The position numbers and the translations under genes are program-made. A DNA stretch of 43,990 nt from NCBI RefSeq assembly GCF_011045035.1, contig NZ_JAALAA010000032.1:1-43990 (forward strand). The letters are read 5' to 3'. Source of the stretch: Nocardioides turkmenicus. Its GTDB lineage: Bacteria > Actinomycetota > Actinomycetes > Propionibacteriales > Nocardioidaceae. The notes below the pieces were generated by a model. That model saw nothing but the letters and a program-made list of their open reading frames with translations. It did not search any database and was not told the DNA's origin. The number at the start of each line of letters is the position of its first letter. Positions within the stretch are counted from its first letter, which is position 1. This document shows, one piece after another, positions 24,000 to 32,211 of the stretch.

Positions 24000-25052
24000 G
24001 TGATCCTCACCGAACGGCAGCTCAACCGGACCCTCCTGCTCCGCCAGCACCTGCTCTCGCGGGTCTCGCGCACCCCGGCCGAGATGATCGAGCACCTGGT
24101 CGGCCTGCAGGCGCAGGAGCAGCTGCCGCCGTTCCTGGCGCTGGCCGCCCGGCTGGAGTCGTTCGACCCCTACGCGGTCAGCGCCCAGCTCGAGTCGAGC
24201 GCCCTGGTCAGGCTCTCCTCGCTGCGCTCGACGATCCACATGCACACCGCCGCCGACGCCGCGCTGATCAGGGCCTGGGCCCAGCCGGTCCACGACTTCT
24301 ACACCCAGCGGATCGAGATCGTCCGCCCGGCGGCGCAGCTCGAGGGCTTCGCGGCGGCGGTCGAGGACGTACTCGCCCTCGGGGCCCTGCCCAACTCCGC
24401 CCTGGAGGCCGGGCTCGTCGAGCACTACCCCGGCATCCCGGCCAAGGCGCTGGGCCTACGGGCACGCAACGAGCTGCCGCTCGTCCAGCTGCCGCCGCGG
24501 GGCCTGTGGAAGGGCTCGCGCGGGCTCGTCTACGACCTGCTGCCGCGGTGGACCGGTGTGCCACCGGTGGTCGCGGACGACGTCGTCCCGGACCTGGCGC
24601 CCCAGATCGTACGCCGCTACCTGCTCGCCTTCGGGCCGGCGACCGCCGCCGACGTCACCACCTGGTCGTCGTTGACGCGGCTGGGTCCGGTGCTCAAGCG
24701 GATCGAGGGCCTGGTGACCTACCGCGACGAGGCCGGAAAGACCCTCTACGACGTCCCCGACGCCCCGCTCGCCACGGGGGAGGAGCACGCCCCGGTGCGG
24801 CTGCTCGGCAAGTTCGACAACGTCTGGCTCTCCCACGCCAACCGCGAGCGGATCACCGCCAAGGGCACCCGGAAGGAGTGGGCGTTCGGGGGCGGCGGGT
24901 CGGTCATCCTCGCCGGCGGCCACCTCGTCGGGCTGTGGAAGCCGGTCGACGGCAAGGTCGAGGTCACGAAGCTGCTGCGCGACCTCACCCCCGACGAGCG
25001 CGACGAGCTCGCCGAGGAGACCGTACGTGTCGAGGCGCTGCTCGCGAGCTGA
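24000..25052 (+). CDS. Winged-helix DNA-binding protein of the AlkZ/YcaQ (HTH_42) family
   Basis: 350 aa. It matches PF06224: LTERQLNRTLLLRQHLLSRV, MIEHLVGLQAQEQLPPFLAL, VRLSSLRSTIHMHTAADAAL, LLPRWTGVPPVVADDVVPDL, RYLLAFGPATAADVTTWSSL and VRLLGKFDNVWLSHANRERI. Characterised relatives are DNA glycosylases that remove alkylated bases or unhook interstrand crosslinks, using a QxQ or QxD motif. Here GLQAQEQ contains a QxQ, but whether it is at the catalytic position needs a structural alignment. Start GTG 24000 is preceded by CATCAT at 7 nt. Confidence 0.82.
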   Translation: MILTERQLNRTLLLRQHLLSRVSRTPAEMIEHLVGLQAQEQLPPFLALAARLESFDPYAVSAQLESSALVRLSSLRSTIHMHTAADAALIRAWAQPVHDFYTQRIEIVRPAAQLEGFAAAVEDVLALGALPNSALEAGLVEHYPGIPAKALGLRARNELPLVQLPPRGLWKGSRGLVYDLLPRWTGVPPVVADDVVPDLAPQIVRRYLLAFGPATAADVTTWSSLTRLGPVLKRIEGLVTYRDEAGKTLYDVPDAPLATGEEHAPVRLLGKFDNVWLSHANRERITAKGTRKEWAFGGGGSVILAGGHLVGLWKPVDGKVEVTKLLRDLTPDERDELAEETVRVEALLAS

Positions 25053-25124
25053 CGCCGGAACCATGCCGCAACTATCCAGTAGGAACCGGGCGGAGTGCCC
25101 GCGTAGCATGGAGGCATCAGCCTC

Positions 25125-26204
25125 ATGACGAGAAAGGGCCCGCTCCGGGCATCCATGACCGATCGACACCCAAGTCCGCAACCGATCGACGCCTCCGACC
25201 AGGGGGCCACCGCGACCACCAAGCACACCGTGGTCGTTCCGAACAGCGTCGACATGGTGACCGTCCTCGGTCCGGCCGATGAGCACCTCGGGATCATCGA
25301 GGCCCACTTCGACGCCGACGTGCACGTACGCGGCAACCGGATCACCCTCCACGGCGCGCCCAGCGAGATCGCGATGATCGAGCGGGTCCTCGAGGAGCTG
25401 GTCCAGATCATCCGCACCGGCCAGGGCGTGAGCGGCGAGACTGTCGAGCGTGTGATCAGCATGCTCCAGGCCGACACCACGGAGAAGCCAGCCGACGTGC
25501 TGAGCCTCAACATCCTCTCCAACCGTGGCCGCAGCATCCGTCCCAAGACCCTCAACCAGAAGCGCTACGTCGACGCGATCGACAAGCACACGATCACCTT
25601 CGGCATCGGTCCGGCCGGCACCGGGAAGACCTATCTCGCGGTCGCCAAGGCGGTCCAGGCGCTGCAGTCGAAGCAGGTCAACCGGATCATCCTGAGCCGG
25701 CCCGCGGTCGAAGCCGGCGAGAAGCTCGGCTTCCTGCCCGGCACCCTGACCGAGAAGATCGACCCCTACCTGCGCCCGCTCTACGACGCGCTCCACGACA
25801 TGATGGACCCGGAGATGATCCCCAAGCTGATGGCATCGGGGACCATCGAGGTCGCCCCGCTCGCGTTCCTCCGCGGCCGCAGCCTCAACGACTCCTTCAT
25901 CATCCTCGACGAGGCGCAGAACACCACGCCCGAGCAGATGAAGATGTTCCTCACCCGGCTCGGCTTCGGCTCGAAGATCGTGGTCACCGGAGACGCCACC
26001 CAGACCGACCTCCCCTCCGGGCAGCGGTCCGGACTGCGGGTCGTCGAGGGCATCCTCGAGGACGTCAAGGACATCAGCTTCAACAACCTGACCAGCCACG
26101 ACGTCGTACGCCACCGGCTCGTCGCCAAGATCGTCGCCGCCTACGAGGAGCACGACGTGCAGAGCCAGGCCAAGCGCGAGCGAGCCTCCGGAGACGAGCG
26201 ATGA
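25125..26204 (+). CDS. phoH: PhoH family ATPase
   Basis: 359 aa. An N-terminal KH-like region (VVVPNSVDMVTVLGPADEHL; VHVRGNRITLHGAPSEIAMI) precedes the PhoH ATPase core with Walker A FGIGPAGTGKTYLAVAKAVQ and Walker B FIILDEAQNTTPEQMKMFLT, and a VVTGDATQTDLPSGQRSGLR arginine-finger segment. PhoH proteins are predicted RNA helicases or ATPases, nearly always next to ybeY. GGAGG at 25110-25114, 10 nt before ATG 25125, supports that start; ATG 25155 is an alternative. The stop overlaps ybeY (ATGA). Confidence 0.95.
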   Translation: MTRKGPLRASMTDRHPSPQPIDASDQGATATTKHTVVVPNSVDMVTVLGPADEHLGIIEAHFDADVHVRGNRITLHGAPSEIAMIERVLEELVQIIRTGQGVSGETVERVISMLQADTTEKPADVLSLNILSNRGRSIRPKTLNQKRYVDAIDKHTITFGIGPAGTGKTYLAVAKAVQALQSKQVNRIILSRPAVEAGEKLGFLPGTLTEKIDPYLRPLYDALHDMMDPEMIPKLMASGTIEVAPLAFLRGRSLNDSFIILDEAQNTTPEQMKMFLTRLGFGSKIVVTGDATQTDLPSGQRSGLRVVEGILEDVKDISFNNLTSHDVVRHRLVAKIVAAYEEHDVQSQAKRERASGDER

Positions 26205-26665
26205 GCACGGAGATCATCAACGAGTCGGAGCAGGAGATCGACGTCGAGCACGTCGCCAAGCTGGCCCGGTTCCTGCTCGAGCAGCTGCGGGTGCACCCGC
26301 AGGCCGACCTGCGGATCAAGTTCGGCGACGAGGCCACGATCACCGAGCTCAACGAGCGCTACTTCGACACCGAGGGCCCGACCGACGTGCTCTCCTTCCC
26401 CGGTGACGAGCTCCTCCCGGGCCGCCTCGACGAGGAGCCGGTGGAGGGCGACCTGGGCGATATCATCATCGCCCCGACGATCGCGGCCAAGCAGGGCGAG
26501 GCGGCCGGACACGGCACCGTGGCGGAGATCGAGCTGCTGACCACCCACGGGGTCCTCCACCTGCTGGGCTACGACCACGTGGACCCTGACGAGCATGCCG
26601 AGATGTTCGGGCTGCAGGCCAAGCTGCTCAAGGCCTGGGGCTCCTCGGCCACACCACCGGAGTAG
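26201..26665 (+). CDS. ybeY: rRNA maturation endoribonuclease YbeY
   Basis: 154 aa. The zinc site HGVLHLLGYDH (Hx3Hx5H) and the preceding DVLSFPGDE and GDIIIAPTIAAKQGE are diagnostic. YbeY takes part in 16S rRNA 3'-end maturation and 70S quality control. Overlap with phoH by ATGA at 26201-26204 and a 17-nt gap to the corC-like gene indicate one operon. Confidence 0.96.
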   Translation: MSTEIINESEQEIDVEHVAKLARFLLEQLRVHPQADLRIKFGDEATITELNERYFDTEGPTDVLSFPGDELLPGRLDEEPVEGDLGDIIIAPTIAAKQGEAAGHGTVAEIELLTTHGVLHLLGYDHVDPDEHAEMFGLQAKLLKAWGSSATPPE

Positions 26666-26682
26666 GAGCCCGACCACCACCC

Positions 26683-28026
26683 ATGGACGATGCGAGGCTG
26701 CTGATCGCAGCCGCAGTTCTGGTCCTCATCGCCGGCATCTTCTCGGCCGCCGACGCGGCGCTCAGCGCCTTCTCCCGCGCCCGGGCCGCGGAGCTCGTCT
26801 CCGAGGGCCGTGCCGGCGCCAAGCGCCTGGTGGCGGTCGTCGGCGACCCGGCCCGCTACGTCAACACGGTGCTGCTGCTCCGGCTGCTGTGCGAGATCGG
26901 CGCCACCGTGCTGGCCGCGCTGTGGGCCTACGACCTCTACCAGGGCCGCTGGTGGCCGACGGTGCTGACCACGACCGCCGCGATGACCGTGGTCTCCTTC
27001 GTCGTCATCGGCGTCGGGCCGCGCACCCTCGGACGCCAGCACCACGAGGGCATCGCCCTGGCGGTCGCGGGTCCGATCGGCGTCATCACCGCGGTCCTCG
27101 GCCCGATCCCGAGCCTGCTGATCATGCTCGGTAACGCGCTCACCCCCGGCAAGGGCTTCCGCAAGGGACCGTTCTCGACGGAGACCGAGCTGCGCGAGCT
27201 GGTCGACATCGCCGAGGCCAGCGACCTGATCGAGGCCGACGAGCGCCGGATGATCCACTCCGTCTTCGAGCTCGGCGACACCCGCGCGCGTGAGGTCATG
27301 GTGCCGCGCGGAGACATCGTCTTCCTTGAGCGCCGCAAGACCCTGCGCCAGGCGCTGTCGCTGTTCCTGCGCTCGGGCTACTCCCGGATGCCGGTGATCG
27401 ACGAGAGCCTCGACGACATCATCGGGATGGTCTACCTCAAGGACGTCGTCGCCCGTGACTTCGAGGCGCCCGAGGTCGAGACCACCCAGCGGGTCGAGTC
27501 GCTGATGCGGAAGCCGACCTGGGTGCCCGACTCCAAGCCGGTCGACGAGCTGCTCGCCGAGATGCAGCAGCACCGGCAGCACATCGCGGTCGTCGTCGAC
27601 GAGTACGGCGGCACCGCCGGCCTGATCACCATCGAGGACATCCTCGAGGAGATCGTCGGCGAGATCACCGACGAGTACGACGTCGAGGACCGCGAGCCAC
27701 TCCACCTCGGCGACGGCTCGTGGCGGGTGCCCTCCCGCTTCCTGGTCAGCGACCTCGAGGAGCTGATCGGCTTCCCCGTCGAGGAGGACGACGTCGACTC
27801 CGTACGCGGTCTGATGGCCAAGCACCTCGGCCTGGTGCCGATCCCCGGCACCGAGGTCGAGGCCCACGGTCTGCGCTTCGTCGCCGAGGAGGCCGCCGGC
27901 CGGCGGAACCGGATCGGTACCGTACGCATCAGCGCCGTCGTGCCGGCCGAGACCGAGGCCGACGACGAGGACGAGCAGAGCGAGAAGTCGGACCGAAGGA
28001 AAGAGGCCCATGCCCGAGCAGAGTGA
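26683..28026 (+). CDS. Hemolysin-family membrane protein (DUF21-CBS-CorC_HlyC)
   Basis: 447 aa. The N-terminal DUF21/CNNM domain has four hydrophobic segments (LLIAAAVLVLIAGIFSAADA; NTVLLLRLLCEIGATVLAAL; TTAAMTVVSFVVIGVGPRTL; LAVAGPIGVITAVLGPIPSL). Two CBS motifs follow (VMVPRGDIVFLERRKTLRQA and QHIAVVVDEYGGTAGLITIE), then a CorC_HlyC domain (WRVPSRFLVSDLEELIGFPV). These proteins are linked to Mg2+/Co2+ efflux or regulation; the hemolysin name is historical. The acidic C-terminal tail overlaps the next gene by 17 nt. Confidence 0.93.
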   Translation: MDDARLLIAAAVLVLIAGIFSAADAALSAFSRARAAELVSEGRAGAKRLVAVVGDPARYVNTVLLLRLLCEIGATVLAALWAYDLYQGRWWPTVLTTTAAMTVVSFVVIGVGPRTLGRQHHEGIALAVAGPIGVITAVLGPIPSLLIMLGNALTPGKGFRKGPFSTETELRELVDIAEASDLIEADERRMIHSVFELGDTRAREVMVPRGDIVFLERRKTLRQALSLFLRSGYSRMPVIDESLDDIIGMVYLKDVVARDFEAPEVETTQRVESLMRKPTWVPDSKPVDELLAEMQQHRQHIAVVVDEYGGTAGLITIEDILEEIVGEITDEYDVEDREPLHLGDGSWRVPSRFLVSDLEELIGFPVEEDDVDSVRGLMAKHLGLVPIPGTEVEAHGLRFVAEEAAGRRNRIGTVRISAVVPAETEADDEDEQSEKSDRRKEAHARAE

Positions 28027-28345
28027 GCTGTCCGCGGAAGACCGCAAGCTGGTGACCCTGGCCCGCGCGACGCGGGCCCGCACCGGCGCGGCCGAAGGAG
28101 CAGCCGTACGCGACCTCGACGGCCGCACCTACGCCGCCGCCACCGTCGACCTGCCCTCGCTCCAGGTCTCCGCGATCGGCGTCTGCGTGGCGATGGCCGT
28201 GGCCTCCGGCTCCAAGGGCCTCGAGGCGGTCGTCGTGCTCGGTGACGCCGAGGAGGCATCCGCGGACGACCTGGCGGTCGTCAAGGAGTTCGCGGGCGAG
28301 GATGTCCCGGTCCTGGTCGGCGACCCGCGCGGCAACCTCCGCTGA
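28010..28345 (+). CDS. Cytidine-deaminase-like protein lacking the zinc site
   Basis: 111 aa. Position between the corC-like gene and era matches the gene annotated as cytidine deaminase in many actinobacteria. The fold outline is present (ARATRARTGAAEGAAVRDLD, TVDLPSLQVSAIGVCVAMAV, GLEAVVVLGDAEEASADDLA). The catalytic CAE and PCxxC motifs are absent: the first position reads QVSAIGVC and there is no second cysteine pair. It is unlikely to deaminate cytidine and may have a structural or regulatory role. Start ATG overlaps corC by 17 nt. Confidence 0.75.
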   Translation: MPEQSELSAEDRKLVTLARATRARTGAAEGAAVRDLDGRTYAAATVDLPSLQVSAIGVCVAMAVASGSKGLEAVVVLGDAEEASADDLAVVKEFAGEDVPVLVGDPRGNLR

Positions 28346-28357
28346 GTCCCCGCTCAG

Positions 28358-28651
28358 TCAGCGAGCGGCTCGGTGGCCGCCGGCGCTCCCGCCGGTCTCG
28401 GCGACGAGCGGGAGGGTGCCGAGCTCGATCGTGACGTGGATGCCGTCCTCGTCGCGGTAGGCGGTGAGGCCGTTCATCGTGGCCATGTCGACGCCCTTCT
28501 CCCGCATGTGCACGACGATCTGGTCGATGGCCAGCGCGAGCCGTGCCTGGGACACGGACTTGTTGCGCCACTTGACCTGGTTCTCGGTGAAGTAGGGGGT
28601 TGCCTTCTCGGCGAGCGTTGCCACAGCGTCACGGTGGGCAGCACTGGACAT
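28358..28651 (-). CDS. Conserved-looking hypothetical protein, 97 aa
   Basis: I do not recognise this protein. It has an alpha-helical N-terminal half (SSAAHRDAVATLAEKATPYF, SQARLALAIDQIVVHMREKG) and a short beta segment (GLTAYRDEDGIHVTIELGTL). There is no signal peptide or membrane segment. GGAGGG before the ATG is the best Shine-Dalgarno match in this region, which argues for a real gene. It is divergent from tmsA and convergent with the cytidine-deaminase-like gene. Confidence 0.65.
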   Translation of the reverse strand: MSSAAHRDAVATLAEKATPYFTENQVKWRNKSVSQARLALAIDQIVVHMREKGVDMATMNGLTAYRDEDGIHVTIELGTLPLVAETGGSAGGHRAAR

Positions 28652-28762
28652 GGGGACCCTCCGGGGGTGCACGAGATGGGGGGAGTTCGACGGGAGCAGC
28701 CGGCGCTTGCGACTGTAAGCGAACTAACCAAAAAATCGAAACCGGAGATCCATCCCCGAGCG

Positions 28763-28768
28763 TAAAGT
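28763..28768 (+). promoter_or_regulatory. -10-like TAAAGT of the tmsAB operon
   Basis: TAAAGT ends 7 nt before GTG 28776. The segment TAAAGTGGATCAAGTGAC resembles the one before the MocR gene (CAGAGTGGACCAAGTGAC at 39504). An A-rich tract (ACCAAAAAATCGAAACC, 28727-28743) lies just upstream. Confidence 0.5.
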
Positions 28769-28775
28769 GGATCAA

Positions 28776-30152
28776 GTGACGGGTGAGACTGGTTGGGAAC
28801 GACACAACGAGGCCGTCGAGCGGCTGACCGACTCTTACGCGAGGATCCCCGACGGTGCTCCCGTCAGGCTGGCCAAGCGCACCACCAACCTCTTCCGGGC
28901 CCGGGCCGCGACCAGCGCCCCGGGTCTCGACGTCTCCGGGCTGGACGGTGTGATCGAGGTCGATGCCGAGGCGGGCACGGCCGACGTACAGGGGATGTGC
29001 ACCTACGAGGACCTCGTCGACGCCACCCTGGCGTACGGGATGATCCCGTACGTCGTCCCGCAGCTGCGCACGATCACGCTCGGTGGCGCGGTGACCGGGA
29101 TGGGCATCGAGGCCACGAGCTTCCGCAACGGCCTGCCGCACGAGTCGGTGCTGGAGATGGACATCCTCACCGGCTCCGGCGAGATCGTCACCACGCGTCC
29201 CGGTGACGATCTCTTCGACACCTTCCCCAACTCCTACGGGTCCCTCGGCTACGCCACCCGGCTCAAGATCGAGCTGGAGAAGGTGCCGGGCTACGTCGCG
29301 CTCCGGCACGTACGCTTCGACGACCTCGACCTGCTCACGAAGACGATCGCGCAGATCACCGAGACCAGGACCTACGAGGGGGAGCGGGTCGACGGGCTCG
29401 ACGGTGTCGCCTTCGAGCCGGGGGAGTACTACCTGACCCTCGCGACCTGGACCGAGCAGGCCACCCGTACTCCGAGTGACTACGGCGGCCAGCAGATCTA
29501 CTACCGCTCGATCCAGCAACGTGAGACGGACCTGCTCACCACCTACGACTACCTGTGGCGCTGGGACACCGACTGGTTCTGGTGCTCGGGCGCCTTCGGC
29601 GCGCAGAACAAGTACCTCCGCCGCGTCTGGCCGCGCCGGCTGCGGCGCTCCGACGTCTACATGAAGCTCGTCGGTCTGGACCGGAAGTTCGGCATCGCCG
29701 ACAAGCTCGACGCACGTGCCGGGCGGCTGCTTCGGGAGCGGGTGATCCAGGACATCGAGGTCCCGGTCGAGAACCTCCCCGCCTTCCTGGAGTGGTTCGA
29801 CGCCGAGATCGGGATGCGGCCGGTGTGGCTGTGCCCGCTGGTCTCGCGGGGGACCAGCTCGGGAGGGAAGTGGCCGACCTACCCGCTCGAGGCGGGCCGG
29901 ACGTACGTCAACGTCGGCTTCTGGGGCACCGTCCACGTCGGTCCCAGCGCCGTCAACGCCCCGAAGAACCGTGCGATCGAGACGCAGGTGCACGAGCTCG
30001 GCGGGCATAAATCGCTCTACTCCGAGGCGTTCTACGACAAGGATGTCTTCGACGCTCTCTACGACGGGGACAACCTCGCGGCCGTGAAGGCGAGGTATGA
30101 CCCCGCCGATCGGTTGACCGATCTGTACAGCAAGGCGGTGAAGAGACTGTGA
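28776..30152 (+). CDS. tmsA: TmsA-like FAD-dependent oxidoreductase (10-methylene fatty acyl reductase)
   Basis: About 458 aa. A PCMH-type FAD-binding domain is evident from ATSAPGLDVSGLDGVIEVDA, YGMIPYVVPQLRTITLGGAV, EATSFRNGLPHESVLEMDIL and FPNSYGSLGYATRLKIELEK. The C-terminal part (WPRRLRRSDVYMKLVGLDRK; VHELGGHKSLYSEAFYDKDV) resembles the DHCR24-like sterol reductase group. In mycobacteria TmsA reduces the 10-methylene group made by TmsB, giving 10-methyl (tuberculostearic-type) membrane lipids. The call rests on this fold plus the coupled methyltransferase. GTG 28776 is chosen from promoter spacing; GTG 28767 is also in frame. It overlaps tmsB by GTGA. Confidence 0.85.
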   Translation: MTGETGWERHNEAVERLTDSYARIPDGAPVRLAKRTTNLFRARAATSAPGLDVSGLDGVIEVDAEAGTADVQGMCTYEDLVDATLAYGMIPYVVPQLRTITLGGAVTGMGIEATSFRNGLPHESVLEMDILTGSGEIVTTRPGDDLFDTFPNSYGSLGYATRLKIELEKVPGYVALRHVRFDDLDLLTKTIAQITETRTYEGERVDGLDGVAFEPGEYYLTLATWTEQATRTPSDYGGQQIYYRSIQQRETDLLTTYDYLWRWDTDWFWCSGAFGAQNKYLRRVWPRRLRRSDVYMKLVGLDRKFGIADKLDARAGRLLRERVIQDIEVPVENLPAFLEWFDAEIGMRPVWLCPLVSRGTSSGGKWPTYPLEAGRTYVNVGFWGTVHVGPSAVNAPKNRAIETQVHELGGHKSLYSEAFYDKDVFDALYDGDNLAAVKARYDPADRLTDLYSKAVKRL

Positions 30153-31453
30153 ACCATATTGCAGAGACCATCAACGAACTCTTCGACGGTGGGCTGCCGA
30201 TCAAGCTCACCGCGTACGACGGCAGTGTCGCCGGCGACCGGGACTCCGAGTTCGGCATGGAGATCCTCAACCCGCGCGGGCTCGCGTTCCTGCTGACCGC
30301 GCCGGGCGACCTCGGCCTGGCCCGTGCCTACGTCAGCGGCGACATGGCCCTCCACGGCATCCACCCGGGCGACCCCTACCCGCTCCTGGACCTGATCCTG
30401 GACAAGACCGACTTCAAGCGGCCCAGTCCCCGCGAGACGATCGACCTGGTCCGCGCGCTCGGCGTGACCAACTTCGTCCCGCCCAAGCCGCCGCCGCAGG
30501 AGCACCTGCCCGCGTGGCGGCAGCGGGCCGAGAACGTACGCCACCTCTCCGGCCGCGCGCTCGGCGCGCTGCCGTGGACGCGACACTCACCTGAGCGCGA
30601 CGCCGACGCGATCCACCACCACTACGACGTCTCCAACACCTTCTACGAGTACGTCCTGGGTCCCTCGATGACCTACACCTGTGCCCTCTACCCGACCGAC
30701 GACGCCACCCTCGAGGAGGCGCAGGCGGCCAAGTACGACCTGATCTGCCGCAAGCTCGGGCTCGAGCCCGGGATGCGGCTGCTCGACATCGGCTGTGGCT
30801 GGGGTGGGATGGTGCGCCACGCCGCCAAGAACTACGGGGTGAAGGCGCTCGGCGTGACGCTGTCGCGCGAGCAGGCCAACTGGGCCCAGGCGGCGATCAA
30901 GGCCGACCGTCTCGACGACGTCGCCGAGGTGCGCTTCTCCGACTACCGCGACGTGGTCGAGGGGGACTTCGACGCGGTCAGCTCCATCGGTCTCACCGAG
31001 CACATCGGGGTGGCCAACTACCCGTCCTACTTCGGCTTCATCAAGGGCAAGCTGCGCGACGGCGGCCGGCTGCTCAATCACTGCATCACCCGTCCCGACA
31101 ACGTCTCGAAAGCGAATGCGGGCGCGTTCATCGACCGCTACGTCTTCCCCGACGGCGAGCTGATCGGCTCGGGCACCATCGTCTCCGCGATCGAGAACAC
31201 CGGCCTCGAGGTGCAGCACCACGAGAACATCCGGGTCCACTACGCCAAGACGCTGACCGCGTGGAACCAGAACCTCCGCGACAACTGGGACGCCTGCGTC
31301 GACGAGGTCGGCCTCGGCACCGCCAAGGTCTGGGGCATCTACATGGCCGGCTCCCGGATCGGCTTCGAGCGCAACAACATCCAGCTCCACCACGTGCTCG
31401 CCACCAAGACCGTCGACGGGACCTCCGGCTACCCGCTGCGGCACACCTTCTGA
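30149..31453 (+). CDS. tmsB: TmsB-like SAM-dependent methyltransferase (cyclopropane synthase family)
   Basis: 434 aa. The CFA-synthase fold is shown by IHHHYDVSNTFYEYVLGPSM, TYTCALYPTDDATLEEAQAA, SAM motif I GMRLLDIGCGWGGMVRHAA, GVTLSREQANWAQAAIKAD, and DAVSSIGLTEHIGVANYPSY. The C-terminal RDNWDACVDEVGLGTAKVWG is the usual end. Coupling with tmsA suggests it transfers a methyl group to an unsaturated acyl chain in a phospholipid, giving a 10-methylene product. A plain cyclopropane synthase is the alternative. It ends 7 nt before a strong hairpin. Confidence 0.88.
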   Translation: MNHIAETINELFDGGLPIKLTAYDGSVAGDRDSEFGMEILNPRGLAFLLTAPGDLGLARAYVSGDMALHGIHPGDPYPLLDLILDKTDFKRPSPRETIDLVRALGVTNFVPPKPPPQEHLPAWRQRAENVRHLSGRALGALPWTRHSPERDADAIHHHYDVSNTFYEYVLGPSMTYTCALYPTDDATLEEAQAAKYDLICRKLGLEPGMRLLDIGCGWGGMVRHAAKNYGVKALGVTLSREQANWAQAAIKADRLDDVAEVRFSDYRDVVEGDFDAVSSIGLTEHIGVANYPSYFGFIKGKLRDGGRLLNHCITRPDNVSKANAGAFIDRYVFPDGELIGSGTIVSAIENTGLEVQHHENIRVHYAKTLTAWNQNLRDNWDACVDEVGLGTAKVWGIYMAGSRIGFERNNIQLHHVLATKTVDGTSGYPLRHTF

Positions 31454-31459
31454 GCAGGG

Positions 31460-31495
31460 GAGTGGGCGGGAGCGGCGTGCCGCTCCCGCCCACTC
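31460..31495. terminator. Strong hairpin after tmsB
   Basis: A 17-bp perfect inverted repeat (31460-31476 with 31479-31495, GAGTGGGCGGG... arm) with a 2-nt tip. In practice the loop would be 4 nt. No U-run follows, but its length and place between tmsB and a convergent gene make it a likely bidirectional terminator. Confidence 0.65.
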
Positions 31496-31507
31496 GTCAT
31501 CTCATCA

Positions 31508-31558
31508 TCAGGCGCCGGCGATGCTCGTCACCGGGAGGCCCGCGAAGAGGTCGACCAC
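31508..31558 (-). pseudogene. Possible remnant of a VOC gene start
   Basis: Sixteen codons starting at GTG 31558 (VVDLFAGLPVTSIAGA, then TGA). GGAGG lies 6 nt before the GTG, inside the 3' end of the adjacent PNPOx gene. LFAGLPVTSIAGA looks like the first strand and helix start of a VOC (glyoxalase-fold) protein, after which the frame stops. It may be the truncated leftover of a co-transcribed gene, or chance. Confidence 0.3.
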
Positions 31559-31559
31559 C

Positions 31560-32096
31560 TCAGAACCTCCACCGGGTCGCGCCGTACGGCTCCACGCACT
31601 GGACCGCGTGCGCCGAGGTGGCGTCGATCCGGTGCACGTGCCACGGCGCGGGGCCGGCGGTCTGCGCGTTGAATGGCGCGGTCAGCGCCTCGCCGGACTC
31701 GTCGACCTCGGCCGGCCACCCCTCGTGGTCGTGGTAGCGCTTCGCCACCCGGGCGAGCTCCTCGCCCAGCACCCGGGTGGCGTTGCCCTCGACCACCAGG
31801 TCGAACTCGCGCACCGAGAGGGAAAGGGCGCAGCGGGGGTCGCGCGCCAGGTTGCGGCCGCGCCGGGTCCCTGGTCCGGTGACGAGGTAGAAGGAGCCGT
31901 CGAACCAGATCGCGCCGACCGCGTTCACGTGCGGGCCGCCGTCGGCGTTGAGCGTGGTCACCCAGGTCGTGTAGCGCCCGGGCTCGCCGTCCTGAGACCC
32001 GGGGGCCTGGTTGAACCCGGCCTCCAGCCGCGTCGTCACCTCCTCCCAGGACATGGTCGGGGCTCCGTGCATCTCAGCGAGGTTGTAGGTCTTCAT
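31560..32096 (-). CDS. Pyridoxamine 5'-phosphate oxidase-fold protein
   Basis: 178 aa. PNPOx-like split barrel: GRYTTWVTTLNADGGPHVNA, VGAIWFDGSFYLVTGPGTRR, NLARDPRCALSLSVREFDLV, VEGNATRVLGEELARVAKRY. The R-rich GPGTRRGRNLARDP segment is where FMN or F420 phosphate is usually held. Substrate unknown. It is divergent from the siderophore-interacting gene with about 115 bp between starts. Confidence 0.87.
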   Translation of the reverse strand: MKTYNLAEMHGAPTMSWEEVTTRLEAGFNQAPGSQDGEPGRYTTWVTTLNADGGPHVNAVGAIWFDGSFYLVTGPGTRRGRNLARDPRCALSLSVREFDLVVEGNATRVLGEELARVAKRYHDHEGWPAEVDESGEALTAPFNAQTAGPAPWHVHRIDATSAHAVQCVEPYGATRWRF

Positions 32097-32211
32097 GAGC
32101 TGTCTCCTTCGACTGAACAGGACTATTCACCTGCTCCACGAACGAGTCACGCCCCATTCGACAGCTGCGCTGATGCGGGCAGCGGCGCTCGGCGCGGATA
32201 ACCTTGAGCTG

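Noticed and set aside
25082..25105. GGAAC-N16-GTAG upstream of phoH as an ECF-type promoter
   Set aside because: The -10 part does not match GTT and such partial matches are common in GC-rich DNA.
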